From positions 1 to 18,514 of the forward strand of contig JAKBKR010000007.1 of the NCBI GenBank assembly GCA_021832495.1: a stretch of 18,514 nt of DNA, written 5' to 3'. Below are positions 1 through 8,242 of the stretch, piece by piece; the first letter of the stretch is position 1, and every line of letters starts with the position of its first letter. This DNA is from a bacterium (lineage in GTDB: Archaea; Thermoplasmatota; Thermoplasmata; Lutacidiplasmatales; UBA184). The notes beneath the pieces are model-generated. The model saw nothing but the letters and a program-made list of their open reading frames with translations. It was not told where the DNA came from and did not search any database. The translations under genes and the position numbers were made by a program.

Positions 1-42
1 GATCTTCAAAGGACCCATCGAGAGCGGAGGTCCCCGACACGC

Positions 43-1053
43 CTACCTGCTCAGGGAACTTACCCGAGAGCCTTCCCTGGCCGCCCGGTAGAGTGACTGA
101 ATGATCTCGACAACGCGCATCCCGTCCCTCCCGGACTCAAGATGGGGGGACATCGCACCCAACGAGCCGAGGAACTCGTGCGCCTCCCGCTTGAAGGACT
201 GCTTCTCCGCCTTCGAGAAATCGAACGATTGCACCCTCTGGTCCTTTCCCACGACGGTCACCAGAGCGGCATCCCCTCGGCTGTCGATGGACATCCGACC
301 CTCGGTGCCGTAGGCCTCCAGAAAGAAGTAACCGTTCCACTCGGTCCAAGAGGCCTGGAACAGGATTGGCATACCCTCCTTCCCCACGAGGGTCGCGAAG
401 AAGTTGTCCTCGATCGCGTCCGGCAACTGGTGGAGGCGCTTGAACGACTGGCCCGAGACCTGGTCCACGTCGCCGAAGAGCCAGCGGCTGATGTCGATGA
501 TGTGAGGACCGTTGTCCATGAGGGTCCCTCCTCCGATGATGGCGGGGTCCTGGGACCAGGGTTCGGTCTTGAGGACCCATCCCTCGTGACCGATCCAACC
601 GCGCGCAAAGAGGGGGCGACCGATGACTCCCTTCTCCACGAGCTCCTTAGCCTTCTCCACATTTTCGAAGAACCGCACGTTGGAGCCGACTACGAGAGAA
701 AGCTTGCGGGACTCAGCCTCCCGCACCATCTCACGGGCATCCTCCACCTTGATGCTGAGGGGCTTCTCGCAGAAGACGTGCTTGCCAGCCCGGAGGGCGT
801 GCAACGCGAGGGGGGCATGCGTGGAATTGGGGGTGCTGATAAAGATGGCGCCGACCGCGGGATCGTCGATGGCCCGAGTGGGGTCTTGCACCGCCCGGCA
901 TCCCAGTTCCTTGGCCAGAGCCTCGGCACGACCGAAGTCCGTGTCGGAAACGACCTCGAGGTGGGAGGAGGGGTGGGACGTTGTGGCGACGGCCCTTCGC
1001 TTCCCCATCCGACCACAGCCGATGACGGCGACCCCGACCTTCTTTTCCGACAT
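43..1053 (-). CDS. Gfo/Idh/MocA-family NAD(P)-dependent sugar oxidoreductase
   Basis: 336 aa, the usual length for this family. The N-terminus has a Rossmann dinucleotide motif (VIGCGRMGKRR, residues 10-20). An EKP motif with the family's catalytic lysine lies at 96-98 (K97). The C-terminal domain carries GGGTLMDNGPHIID, with D180 and H184 in the usual substrate and catalytic positions. The family oxidises or reduces a ring carbon of sugars, often nucleotide sugars. The gene begins 4 nt after the stop of the aminotransferase, so the two are almost certainly one transcript. A 3-keto sugar made by such a dehydrogenase and aminated by a DegT enzyme is a known pairing (for example WlbA with its transaminase). 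That partnership is inferred here; the exact substrate cannot be read from the sequence. The family call is secure. Confidence 0.9.
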   Translation of the reverse strand: MSEKKVGVAVIGCGRMGKRRAVATTSHPSSHLEVVSDTDFGRAEALAKELGCRAVQDPTRAIDDPAVGAIFISTPNSTHAPLALHALRAGKHVFCEKPLSIKVEDAREMVREAESRKLSLVVGSNVRFFENVEKAKELVEKGVIGRPLFARGWIGHEGWVLKTEPWSQDPAIIGGGTLMDNGPHIIDISRWLFGDVDQVSGQSFKRLHQLPDAIEDNFFATLVGKEGMPILFQASWTEWNGYFFLEAYGTEGRMSIDSRGDAALVTVVGKDQRVQSFDFSKAEKQSFKREAHEFLGSLGAMSPHLESGRDGMRVVEIIQSLYRAAREGSRVSSLSR

Positions 1054-1057
1054 CGCC

Positions 1058-2185
1058 TTACTTCCGTGAGAGGGAGACGATAGTGGCCGCTACCCGGCGC
1101 ACTTCCTCCTCGGTCGTGTTGTTGCCGCTCGGGAGGTTCACTCCTTGGGTTGCAAGCCGATCCGCCACGGGGAAGCTTTGCCCGAGGTATCCCTTCGCGT
1201 AGATCTGCTGCTGGTGGATGGGGAGGAAGGCGGAACGGGTGTCGATTCCGGCCTCTCCCAGTTTTGTCATGAGGTCATCCTTGCTCATCCCGAACGCCGC
1301 TCCGTCGACCAGAATGGTGTACATCCAGTACACGTTCTTGGCCCACGGATGCTCCGGTGGCAGGGTGATCCCGGGGGTATTCTTGAGGAGCGAGTTGTAC
1401 AGGGTGGCCACCTTACGGTGATGTTCGACGAACTCGTCCATCCGTTTGAGTTGCGCCAGACCCACCGCAGCTTGGAGATTGGTCAACCGGTAGTTGTACC
1501 CTATCCGATCGTGGATGAGCCACTTTCGACGAGTAATATCGTAGCCCTGGTCTCGCAGGGAGAGCACGGCGTTGGCGAGGGCGTCGTCGTTGGTGGTGAC
1601 CATGCCACCTTCTCCAGTGGTGATGATCTTGTTCGCATAGAAGCTGAAGGCACTGATCGTCGCAAGGGAACCTACCGGGGTCCCCTTGTATTGCGCCCCG
1701 TGGGCCTCGGCCCCGTCCTCCAGTGTGGGGATGTTCCGGGGAGCGAGGACCTCCTTGAGCTCGTCCATCTGTACGGGATGTCCGTAGATGTGGACCGGCA
1801 TGACCACCTTCGTCCGCGGAGTGAGCTTCGCCCTCACCTGGGCGGGGTCCATGTTCCACGTCGTCATCTCAGAGTCCACGAGCACCGGCTTCGCCCCGAG
1901 CTGGGTGACCACGTTCGCACAGGCGATCATCGTGAACGTGGGAAGGATGACCTCGTCGCCCGGCCCGACCCCGAGCGCAGCCAACGCCACATGCAGAGCC
2001 GTAGTGCCGCTCGTCACCGCGATGGCGTGCTTGGCGCCCACTTTCTCCGCAAACCCCTTCTCGAATTCGTTGATAAAGCGACCCTTGGAAGAGATCCAAT
2101 TGGTGTTGAGACACTCCATGACGTTGGCCGTCTCGGCTGGGGAAAGTACCGGCGCCGCGATGGCAATCCGCTCGACTGCTACCAT
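1058..2185 (-). CDS. DegT/DnrJ/EryC1/StrS aminotransferase, perosamine-synthase-like
   Basis: 375 aa PLP-dependent nucleotide-sugar aminotransferase. SGTTAL (59-64) is the cofactor phosphate-binding segment. LEDGAEAHGA (155-164) holds the aspartate that contacts the PLP ring nitrogen. The PLP lysine is K186 in YANKIITTGEGG. The stretch after it (DRIGYNYRLTNLQAAVGLAQL) closely resembles GDP-perosamine synthases, which transfer an amino group from glutamate to a 4-keto-6-deoxy sugar. Amination of another keto sugar is possible. The ATG at 2185 lies about 31 nt downstream of a clear TATA element, supporting this start. It is the first gene of a two-gene unit with the oxidoreductase and probably serves surface polysaccharide or protein glycosylation (inference). 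Confidence 0.9.
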   Translation of the reverse strand: MVAVERIAIAAPVLSPAETANVMECLNTNWISSKGRFINEFEKGFAEKVGAKHAIAVTSGTTALHVALAALGVGPGDEVILPTFTMIACANVVTQLGAKPVLVDSEMTTWNMDPAQVRAKLTPRTKVVMPVHIYGHPVQMDELKEVLAPRNIPTLEDGAEAHGAQYKGTPVGSLATISAFSFYANKIITTGEGGMVTTNDDALANAVLSLRDQGYDITRRKWLIHDRIGYNYRLTNLQAAVGLAQLKRMDEFVEHHRKVATLYNSLLKNTPGITLPPEHPWAKNVYWMYTILVDGAAFGMSKDDLMTKLGEAGIDTRSAFLPIHQQQIYAKGYLGQSFPVADRLATQGVNLPSGNNTTEEEVRRVAATIVSLSRK

Positions 2186-2210
2186 AGCTCATTTCCGACC
2201 TACGGACCCA

Positions 2211-2220
2211 ACTATATAAC
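2211..2220 (-). promoter_or_regulatory. TATA box for the aminotransferase/oxidoreductase unit
   Basis: On the minus strand this reads GTTATATAGT, in an AT-rich patch, centred about 31 nt before the aminotransferase ATG. Archaeal TATA boxes sit about 26-30 nt before the transcription start, so the transcript would be leaderless or have a leader of a few nucleotides. No Shine-Dalgarno motif is seen between the box and the ATG, which agrees with that reading. Confidence 0.6.
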
Positions 2221-2258
2221 GAAAACTGAACAATTGGGATTTGCCTGAGATATCATAA

Positions 2259-2366
2259 GACACGTGAGGCATGGGTGGTGTTGCCTACAGCCCTTTGGCG
2301 TTTTGTAACGGAAATATGTGGTTAATTCAGGTGATAAGCGTGGAAAGATGTAAGTATTCACGTGTC
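2259..2366. repeat. Inverted pair of 9-bp CACGTG-containing elements
   Basis: GACACGTGA at 2259-2267 is the exact reverse complement of TCACGTGTC at 2358-2366; the inner ends are 90 bp apart. Each arm contains the palindrome CACGTG, so each could also bind a dimeric regulator alone. The pair lies 74-181 bp upstream of the aminotransferase start. A match of this size can occur by chance, and no function is claimed. Confidence 0.35.
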
Positions 2367-2923
2367 GTGCTCAGAGTGAAGACGTAGTTGTCGTTCTGCG
2401 GCTAGACATTCGAAGTTATTCTACAAACCATCGAGTCATTTCCTTGAGCCACATCTCCGTGGATTTTAGCTGAGGTCTCTTGACATCTCGCATCCGCCAT
2501 CCCGCACTCCGTTGAGGGCGAACTAGCACAAGAGACTTTGGAGATCTCTCGGTCTCGTCGCCACCAACCGGACCTCTCACATCAACGGGGTCAGATCATG
2601 TGGGGTATGTCTGGCGAGTTCGTGCTGCTTGAGGTAAGCTTAGTCCCCTTCCTCGGGGTTCGACTTGCGGTTGTATCTTGGAGTTCGGTGCGCCTCCCGT
2701 GCTCTATCTTGGCGAGATCCCTCTTCGACGTATGGCGCCGGGGACATTGCCGGGGAACGTCGGGTTCCTCGTAAGTCTTAGTTCACGGGAAGAACTTTGG
2801 GATTCCCATGGGTCGTGGGAAGACTGAAGGTATACGTAACCATTTACGAATCTCCATTCGGTGAAGGAAAGCCTCCCCTATGGATAGCCCCGGGATTGGC
2901 CCATCGGTTGGCTCGTCCTCGGC

Positions 2924-3748
2924 TCAAGGCTGTTGCCACGCTTGGCGGATCTTCTGGATGCGGTAGTAGTACCACTCCCGAAACCGGATGCTGGGAATCA
3001 AGTTCGCCAAACAGACAATCCTCGCACCGATGGGATGCCGGGTCCGGCGAGTTCTCAGGGGTATCCGGAACGGAACCCGCCCCACAATCGGACGGGCGCG
3101 TTTTTCGAGTTGCGAGTAGGCTTTCGTGCCACGTCGGGCGAACACAAGCGTGTTCAGGGCATAGTACAGGGCGACCCGGTTGTCATGGGACACCGCCGGG
3201 CGCACTACGTCAAAGGCGTCATATCCCGCGGTCCGAAACAGATTCACCCAATAATCAGGCCATTGCTCGTTGACGTGATGCGTCCCACCCTGCCCCGGGA
3301 TCGCGCCCGAGAAGCAGATGAGGTCCCCGTGCCGGGCGAGAGTGCTCACGAGGGGGACGGCATGCGACTCTTCCAGGTGTTCCGCGACCTCCAAGCAGAT
3401 CAGGAGGTCGAAACGACGCCCCAGGTCAAAAGGCTCCCGCAGGTCATGGAACCGAAAGTGACTCGTAGGAATGAGGAGTGCGGCCTCGCGAGCCCATTCT
3501 CCCTCGATCCCGGTCACGTCTGCCACTCCCTGCCGCCGAAACTCGGCCAGGAAGCTCCCAAGACCGCAGCCCACGTCCAGAACGCTCTGGATGGGCATGA
3601 GTCCAAGAAGGAGGGGAACCATCGCCTCCGCGGATTCATTGGAAAATGTCGAGAATTCATCATAGAAGGCGGAGTCGTACGAAGGGTTCGCGGGGCATCG
3701 GCTTGCTCCCTGAGGAGAGGGGACGCTTTCTGGTGCAGAGGGTACCAT
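2924..3748 (-). CDS. Class I SAM-dependent methyltransferase
   Basis: 274 aa. SAM-binding motif I is VLDVGCGLG (56-64), followed by an acidic residue (E82 in VTGIEGEW) where the ribose hydroxyls are usually bound. FDLLICLEVAEHL corresponds to motif IV of the Methyltransf_11/23 type. The following HVNEQWPDYWVNLFRTAGY segment is common in methyltransferases of polysaccharide and glycan clusters. The C-terminal 70 residues are strongly basic (many Arg/Lys) and match no named domain by eye. It begins 24 nt after the lipB stop, so it may be the last gene of the dehydrogenase operon. Its type fits better with the sugar cassette further downstream. The substrate is unknown; the fold assignment is secure. 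Confidence 0.85.
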   Translation of the reverse strand: MVPSAPESVPSPQGASRCPANPSYDSAFYDEFSTFSNESAEAMVPLLLGLMPIQSVLDVGCGLGSFLAEFRRQGVADVTGIEGEWAREAALLIPTSHFRFHDLREPFDLGRRFDLLICLEVAEHLEESHAVPLVSTLARHGDLICFSGAIPGQGGTHHVNEQWPDYWVNLFRTAGYDAFDVVRPAVSHDNRVALYYALNTLVFARRGTKAYSQLEKRARPIVGRVPFRIPLRTRRTRHPIGARIVCLANLIPSIRFREWYYYRIQKIRQAWQQP

Positions 3749-3772
3749 CTTCTTCGAATGAGAGACTTTGGG

Positions 3773-4420
3773 TCACACCGGTTCGGGGGATATAACGGGG
3801 ACTACGCCGGATGGTGTCCATAGCGTATCGATGGCCTCTCTCAGCCGCAGCTTGACCTCCTCCACCGAGACCGGGTGGTCCAGTTGTTTCTCCATGGAGG
3901 TCATAATCTTCCCCTCGAACCCGCACGGATGGATCCGTTCGAAGTAGTTGAGGTCCGTCGATACGTTGAGAGCAAACCCGTGGTACGTCACCCAATCCTG
4001 CACCGCGATACCGACCGATGCGATCTTCTTCTCCCCAATCCAGACCCCGCGCTTTCCATCCACCCGTCGGCCGACGAGACCGAAGGGCTCGATTGCGCGT
4101 GCGATCATCCCCTCCAAGGCGTGCACGAAGGCCCGTACGTCCCTTCCCATCGGAGTCAGGTCCACGATGGGATAGCCCACGATCTGTCCCGGCCCGTGGA
4201 AGGTGGCGAGACCGCCCCGCTCGACGCGGTAGACGGGTATCCCATCCACGGAATCCGCCTCCAGTCCTCCCTGCACTCCCACCGTGTAGACGGGGGGATG
4301 CTCGACGAGCAGGACGGTGTCCCCCCGCTTTCCCTCCTTGCGCTCGAGGCGGAAGCGTTTCATGAGGCTCCAAGCCTCCTCGTAGGAGATGCGGCCCAGG
4401 TCGATTACCTCAGCGGGCAC
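3773..4420 (-). CDS. lipB: Octanoyl-[acyl carrier]-protein:protein N-octanoyltransferase LipB
   Basis: 215 aa, normal for LipB, which moves an octanoyl group onto the lipoyl-domain lysine of E2 before sulfur insertion by LipA. The signature RGGLATFHGPGQ lies at 68-79. The catalytic lysine is K132 in KKIASVG. The acyl-enzyme cysteine is C166 in HPCGFEG. The start is GTG and overlaps the end of the E3 gene by 11 bp, so translation is coupled. Its place in an operon with a lipoylated E2 supports the function. No lipA is in the window. LipB classically needs octanoyl-ACP, which is not a standard metabolite in archaea, so the donor is an open question. LplA- and LipM-type proteins share the fold, but the PCG cysteine and motif order favour LipB. 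Confidence 0.9.
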   Translation of the reverse strand: MPAEVIDLGRISYEEAWSLMKRFRLERKEGKRGDTVLLVEHPPVYTVGVQGGLEADSVDGIPVYRVERGGLATFHGPGQIVGYPIVDLTPMGRDVRAFVHALEGMIARAIEPFGLVGRRVDGKRGVWIGEKKIASVGIAVQDWVTYHGFALNVSTDLNYFERIHPCGFEGKIMTSMEKQLDHPVSVEEVKLRLREAIDTLWTPSGVVPVISPEPV

Positions 4421-5825
4421 CCTTCCTCACCGACACATGCATCGGCTCACCGAGCCAGAGCAGGGCGACCTCTCCCATGAGCTCGCCATAGGTGGGATGG
4501 GGATGGATGGTCCCGGCGATGTCCCGGACGGTGGCCCCCATCTCGATGGCGAGGGCCGCCTCGCTGATGAAGTCCCCGCACTCCGCACCGACGGCGTGTA
4601 CGCCGAGGACGAGCCCTGTCCCTTCCTCCGCGACTAATTTCACGAAGCCGCGCTCCTCGTGGTTCGCATGGGCCCTCCCGAGAGCGGCATAGGGAAAGCG
4701 GACCTCCCGGGCCTTGATGCCCTTTACTTCGCAATCCGCCATGGTGAGCCCCACCGAGGCGACCTCGGGGACCGTGAAGATGACGGAGGGGACGACCTGG
4801 TAGCTCCAGCGGGAGGATAAACCGGCGACCGCTTCTGCGGCCACGATGCCCTCCCGGTAGGACTTGTGGGCCAGCATGGGAGGCCGCGCCACATCACCGG
4901 CCACGAAGATGTTGGGGTTGCTCGTGGCCATCCGATCGTCCACGACCGGGAAACCTTTCACGTTCAGGGCCACGTGCGCCGCCTCCAGGTTGAGGTGCCT
5001 CGTCTCGGGTCGCTTGCCGACGGTCATGAAGAGGACATCCCCCGCGACCTCGACGCTCCCGTCCTGGGTCTTGATGCTGAGGGTGACCCCCGAAGCGTCC
5101 TTGCGGAGCCCCTCCGCCTTCGCTGAGGTGAAGATCCGGACCTTCAGCGCCTCGAGCGCGCGCGTGACCTCCCGGACCAGGTCGGGATCAACCCCCGGAA
5201 GGAGCTGCGGCATCATCTCAACGATCGTGACCTCGCTCCCGAGCCGGGCGTAATGCTCCCCAAGCTCCACCCCGCTCACTCCACCCCCGAGGACCAAGAG
5301 CCGGGGTGGCACGTGGTCGAGATCGAGCATGTCCCGGGCGGTGAGGACCTGTATTCCGTCCGGTTCCATCCCCGAGAGCGCCACATGATAGCCCCCGGTC
5401 GCCACGATGGCGGCGCGGAAGCGGAGCTCCTCCTTTCCCTGCTCGGTCTCGACGAGCGCCCGGTCGGGCGCCACGAACGAGGCGGTCCCGTGGATCCACT
5501 CGGCTCCATTCGCCTTGAGGATGGTCTCGACCCCCTTGCGTTCCTTCTCGACGACCCCGGTCTTCCAGCGCTGCATCGCCACGACATCGAACGCGTGGTC
5601 GGCCATGGGGAGGCCCATCTCATCACCATGGTCCCGCAAGTGGCGATAGATCGAGGAGACATGGATGAGTGCCTTGGATGGGATGCACCCCCGGTTGAGG
5701 CACTCCCCCCCAAGGTATTCCCGTTCGATCACTGTAGCCTTCCGACCGAGCTGTCCCAGGCGGGCGGCGGCGATGTACCCCGCAGGGCCGCCACCGATGA
5801 CGAGGACATCGACGTCCCGCGTCAC
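4410..5825 (-). CDS. lpdA: Dihydrolipoamide dehydrogenase (E3)
   Basis: 471 aa flavoprotein disulfide reductase that reoxidises the dihydrolipoyl group of E2 and passes electrons to NAD+. The FAD-binding motif is GGGPAGYIAAARL (11-23). The redox disulfide is C42/C47 in GGECLNRGCIPSK. A second Rossmann motif for NAD is GGGVSGVELG. The C-terminal HPHPTYGE (441-448) supplies the catalytic His/Glu pair contributed across the dimer. The start is GTG, in a GTGA overlap with the stop of the second E1-alpha. A GGGAGG ribosome site at 5835-5840 lies 9 nt upstream, which supports this start. All family residues are present, so an active enzyme is expected. Confidence 0.95.
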   Translation of the reverse strand: MTRDVDVLVIGGGPAGYIAAARLGQLGRKATVIEREYLGGECLNRGCIPSKALIHVSSIYRHLRDHGDEMGLPMADHAFDVVAMQRWKTGVVEKERKGVETILKANGAEWIHGTASFVAPDRALVETEQGKEELRFRAAIVATGGYHVALSGMEPDGIQVLTARDMLDLDHVPPRLLVLGGGVSGVELGEHYARLGSEVTIVEMMPQLLPGVDPDLVREVTRALEALKVRIFTSAKAEGLRKDASGVTLSIKTQDGSVEVAGDVLFMTVGKRPETRHLNLEAAHVALNVKGFPVVDDRMATSNPNIFVAGDVARPPMLAHKSYREGIVAAEAVAGLSSRWSYQVVPSVIFTVPEVASVGLTMADCEVKGIKAREVRFPYAALGRAHANHEERGFVKLVAEEGTGLVLGVHAVGAECGDFISEAALAIEMGATVRDIAGTIHPHPTYGELMGEVALLWLGEPMHVSVRKGAR

Positions 5826-6913
5826 GGGAAGTGGCCTCCCTGGTCCCGATCGAAGGTGTCCCGTTCCTCGGTAAGCGGCCAGACGGCCTCAGAAAGGGTG
5901 TCCCGGAAGAGCGTGTCCGGGGTGGGGGGTTGGGCCACCTCCGCCGCAGCGATCGCTCGGCGCAATTGGTCCTCGATCTCCTTACGCATCGCTTCCTTTT
6001 GTTCCGACGATAGCAATCCCAGTCGGTCCATGAGCTCTTCGAGCCGGGCGAGAGGATCGTGGGCCTGGGCCTCCTTCATCCAACCAGAAGGCACGTAGCG
6101 GGTGGGATCATCGGAAGAGGAATGGGGATTCATCCGATAGACGAGCGCCTCGACCATGCGGGGGCCATGCCCGGTCCGGATGTCCTCGAAGGCCCGTCTC
6201 AGGGTGGCGTAGACCCGGACAAAGTCCGTTCCGTCTATTCGCTCTCCTGGAATCCCATAGGCCTTGGACTTTTCCGCGAGCACGGGGACGGCGGTCTGCC
6301 TGCGCACCGGCACGCTGATGGCCCACTGGTTGTTCGCACAGACGAAGAGGACGGGAAGCTGGTAGACGCCGGCCAAGTTCATCCCGGCGTGGAAATCGCT
6401 CGTGCTGGTGGCTCCGTCCCCGAAGAAGGCCACGGTCGCCCCGGGATCGTTCCGGAACTTTTGTGCGTAAGCCGAACCGGCGGCCTGAACGATCTGCGTG
6501 CCGACCGTGCTCGCCATGGACACGTACGCCACCGGCCGTCCCGTCGGATGGCACGGCATCTGGCGGCCGAGCGAGGGGTCGAGCCCGTTCCCGAAGAGGT
6601 GGTGCACGTATGCTTGAAGGTCGAGGCCTCGGACGAGCGCCAAGAGCTGTTCCCGGAGTCCGGGGAAGACCCAGTCTTCCTCCCGCAGAAGGAGCGCGCA
6701 TCCCACGTTCAGCGCCTCGTGCCCGGTCGCCGGTCCGTAGAAGCCGACCCTCCCTTGGCGTTGGAGCCCAAGGAACCGGGAGTCCATGAGCCGGCCGAAG
6801 AGCACCCATCGGTAGCCGCGGACGAGCATCTCTTTCCATCCATCGCCGAGAAGCTCGGCGAGGTCCCGCTCCCCATAAGGGAGCGGAAGGACACCCTCGG
6901 GAACTGCGGCCAT
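5822..6913 (-). CDS. 2-oxoacid dehydrogenase E1 component, alpha subunit (second copy)
   Basis: 363 aa. E1-alpha binds thiamine diphosphate at the interface with E1-beta. The motif runs from GDG (165-167) to NN (194-195), the normal spacing. The active-site loop MNPHSSSDDPTRYV keeps the catalytic histidine (H264). The arginine that follows the loop tyrosine in the other copy and in branched-chain E1-alpha proteins is valine here (V274). The N-terminus is longer than in the other copy. The protein aligns throughout with the gene at 9217-10260 but differs at many positions, so the duplication is not recent. The start has GGAGG at 6918-6922. The gene lies 13 nt after E2 and overlaps E3 (GTGA). 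It could pair with the single E1-beta to give a second substrate range, or act in a mixed tetramer (inference). Confidence 0.92.
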   Translation of the reverse strand: MAAVPEGVLPLPYGERDLAELLGDGWKEMLVRGYRWVLFGRLMDSRFLGLQRQGRVGFYGPATGHEALNVGCALLLREEDWVFPGLREQLLALVRGLDLQAYVHHLFGNGLDPSLGRQMPCHPTGRPVAYVSMASTVGTQIVQAAGSAYAQKFRNDPGATVAFFGDGATSTSDFHAGMNLAGVYQLPVLFVCANNQWAISVPVRRQTAVPVLAEKSKAYGIPGERIDGTDFVRVYATLRRAFEDIRTGHGPRMVEALVYRMNPHSSSDDPTRYVPSGWMKEAQAHDPLARLEELMDRLGLLSSEQKEAMRKEIEDQLRRAIAAAEVAQPPTPDTLFRDTLSEAVWPLTEERDTFDRDQGGHFP

Positions 6914-6926
6914 GTCGCCTCCAGGC

Positions 6927-8219
6927 CTAGCGAAGCTCGAGCAGGAGCTGGTGGGGATCTTCGAGGCGCGCTTTCACGGCGGCGATGAACTGGGCCCCGT
7001 CGTAGCCATCGATCGCCCGGTGGTCGAGGGAGATGGAGAGGTTCATCATGTGGGCCACCCCGAACCCTCCATCGCTCTGGACGACTGGCCGCCGCTCGAT
7101 CTTGTGGACCCCGAGGATGGCCACCTCCGGGTAGTTGAGGATGGGGGTCGCAAGCAGTCCTCCCAAGGGACCAAGGCTGGAGATGGTGAAGGTGCTGCCG
7201 GTGAGCTCCTCCCGGCTGAGCTTACCGACCCGGCCCCGGGTGGAAAGGTCCTCGATCTCCTTGGCGATGGTCGAGATGCTTTTCCGGTCCGCGTCCCGGA
7301 CCACGGGGACGATGAGCCCGTCCGGCGTGGCCGTCGCGATCCCGATGTTGTAGTAGTGGCAGACCACAATCTCCCCCTTCTCGTCATCCATATAGGCATT
7401 CAGGCGGGGAAATTCCTTGAGCGACTCGACCACGGCCTTGGTGATGAAGGAGAGATAGGTGAGGGGAACGCCCCGCTCCTCGAACTTCTTCTTGGCCCGT
7501 TCCCGAACCCGCACGAGTTCCGAGACATCGAGCTCCTCGACGTACGTGTAATGGGCTGCATGGGATTTCGCAATGCTCATGTGCTCCGCGATCACCCGGC
7601 GTAGTCCCCGGATCGGTATGCGTTCTTGGAGCGGGGGGGCGTTCCCTGCAGTCGGGCCCGGGGAAGGAGCCGTGGGGATCTTAGGGGCCGGTAGCGGAGG
7701 TGTTCTGACGGTGGCTGCCGGACCTGAGGGTGGGGGAGGCGCCGGAGCGGTGGTCGACCCGCCGCGGTGGAATCCTTCCAGGTCGCCCTCGGTGATCCGC
7801 CCGCCGGGCCCCGTCCCCTTCACCTGACGAAGGTCGATCCCCAGTTCATTCGCCCTACGCCGAACGGCGGGGGTCGTGATGATGCGGTCGTTCGCAACGG
7901 GGCCTGGAGCAGCCGCTCCCGTCGTGGGAGGGGGTCCCGCAGGCGCGACCTGGGTCTGGGACGGAGGAGGGGCCGCCTTGTCGGCCGTCTCAAAGGTGAT
8001 GAGAAGTCCTCCCACCTTGACCATCTCGCCCTCCTTGGCGTGGATGGCGAGCACCTTGCCTTTCACGGGGCAGGGGATCTCAACGTTCGCCTTGTCCGTG
8101 AGGACGCTCATGAGGGGCTGGTCCTCCACGACCGAGTCGCCCACCTTCACATGCCACTTGACGACCTCACCCTGCGCCACGCCCTCTCCGATGTCGGGAA
8201 GCCGGAACTCGTACGCCAT
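6927..8219 (-). CDS. Dihydrolipoamide acyltransferase (E2)
   Basis: 430 aa with the full E2 domain order. The N-terminal lipoyl domain (about 1-80) has the modified lysine K43 in LTDKANVEIP. A Pro/Ala-rich linker follows. The peripheral subunit-binding domain (about 113-150) contains TPAVRRRANELGIDL and GTGPGGRI. A second Pro/Ala-rich linker (about 155-195) precedes the catalytic domain (198-430), which ends with DHRAIDG (399-405) carrying the catalytic His400 and Asp404. It transfers the acyl group from the lipoyl arm to CoA and forms the core of the complex. There is one lipoyl domain. The gene starts 23 nt after the E1-beta stop with only a weak ribosome site. The E1-beta sequence points to branched-chain substrates, but pyruvate or acetoin cannot be excluded. 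Confidence 0.95.
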   Translation of the reverse strand: MAYEFRLPDIGEGVAQGEVVKWHVKVGDSVVEDQPLMSVLTDKANVEIPCPVKGKVLAIHAKEGEMVKVGGLLITFETADKAAPPPSQTQVAPAGPPPTTGAAAPGPVANDRIITTPAVRRRANELGIDLRQVKGTGPGGRITEGDLEGFHRGGSTTAPAPPPPSGPAATVRTPPLPAPKIPTAPSPGPTAGNAPPLQERIPIRGLRRVIAEHMSIAKSHAAHYTYVEELDVSELVRVRERAKKKFEERGVPLTYLSFITKAVVESLKEFPRLNAYMDDEKGEIVVCHYYNIGIATATPDGLIVPVVRDADRKSISTIAKEIEDLSTRGRVGKLSREELTGSTFTISSLGPLGGLLATPILNYPEVAILGVHKIERRPVVQSDGGFGVAHMMNLSISLDHRAIDGYDGAQFIAAVKARLEDPHQLLLELR

Positions 8220-8242
8220 GGTGCTCTTGCCTCGGGCCGCGC

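Larger units (their letters stand above)
2186..2923. other. Gene-free stretch, AT-richer in its first half
   Basis: About 740 bp between two minus-strand genes. The first 300 bp are visibly poorer in G+C than the flanking genes. Two plus-strand open frames (2538-2774 and one starting at 2797) show no recognisable domain, promoter or ribosome site and are not called. The stretch holds the aminotransferase TATA box and a 9-bp inverted repeat (GACACGTGA at 2259-2267, TCACGTGTC at 2358-2366). No tRNA, transposase remnant or tandem repeat was recognised. It may hold an unrecognised RNA or decayed gene, but nothing seen proves that. Confidence 0.5.

Noticed and set aside
1..42. Possible start of a further minus-strand gene (ATG at 18-16) downstream of the oxidoreductase
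   Set aside because: Only six codons lie inside the window, too few to support a call.
142..1083. Long plus-strand open frame antisense to the Gfo/Idh oxidoreductase
   Set aside because: It mirrors a gene with clear family motifs; its translation has no domain and an Arg/Gly/His-rich composition typical of antisense frames in G+C-rich DNA. The long plus-strand frame opposite the aminotransferase (1145-2248) is rejected for the same reason.
2655..2680. GGTTCGACT resembling a tRNA T-loop
   Set aside because: The flanking bases cannot form the 5-bp T stem and no acceptor or anticodon arms could be folded around it.
2538..3273. Two plus-strand frames (2538-2774 and 2797-3273) in and beyond the gene-free stretch
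   Set aside because: No recognised domain, promoter or ribosome site; the second overlaps much of the methyltransferase gene on the other strand.
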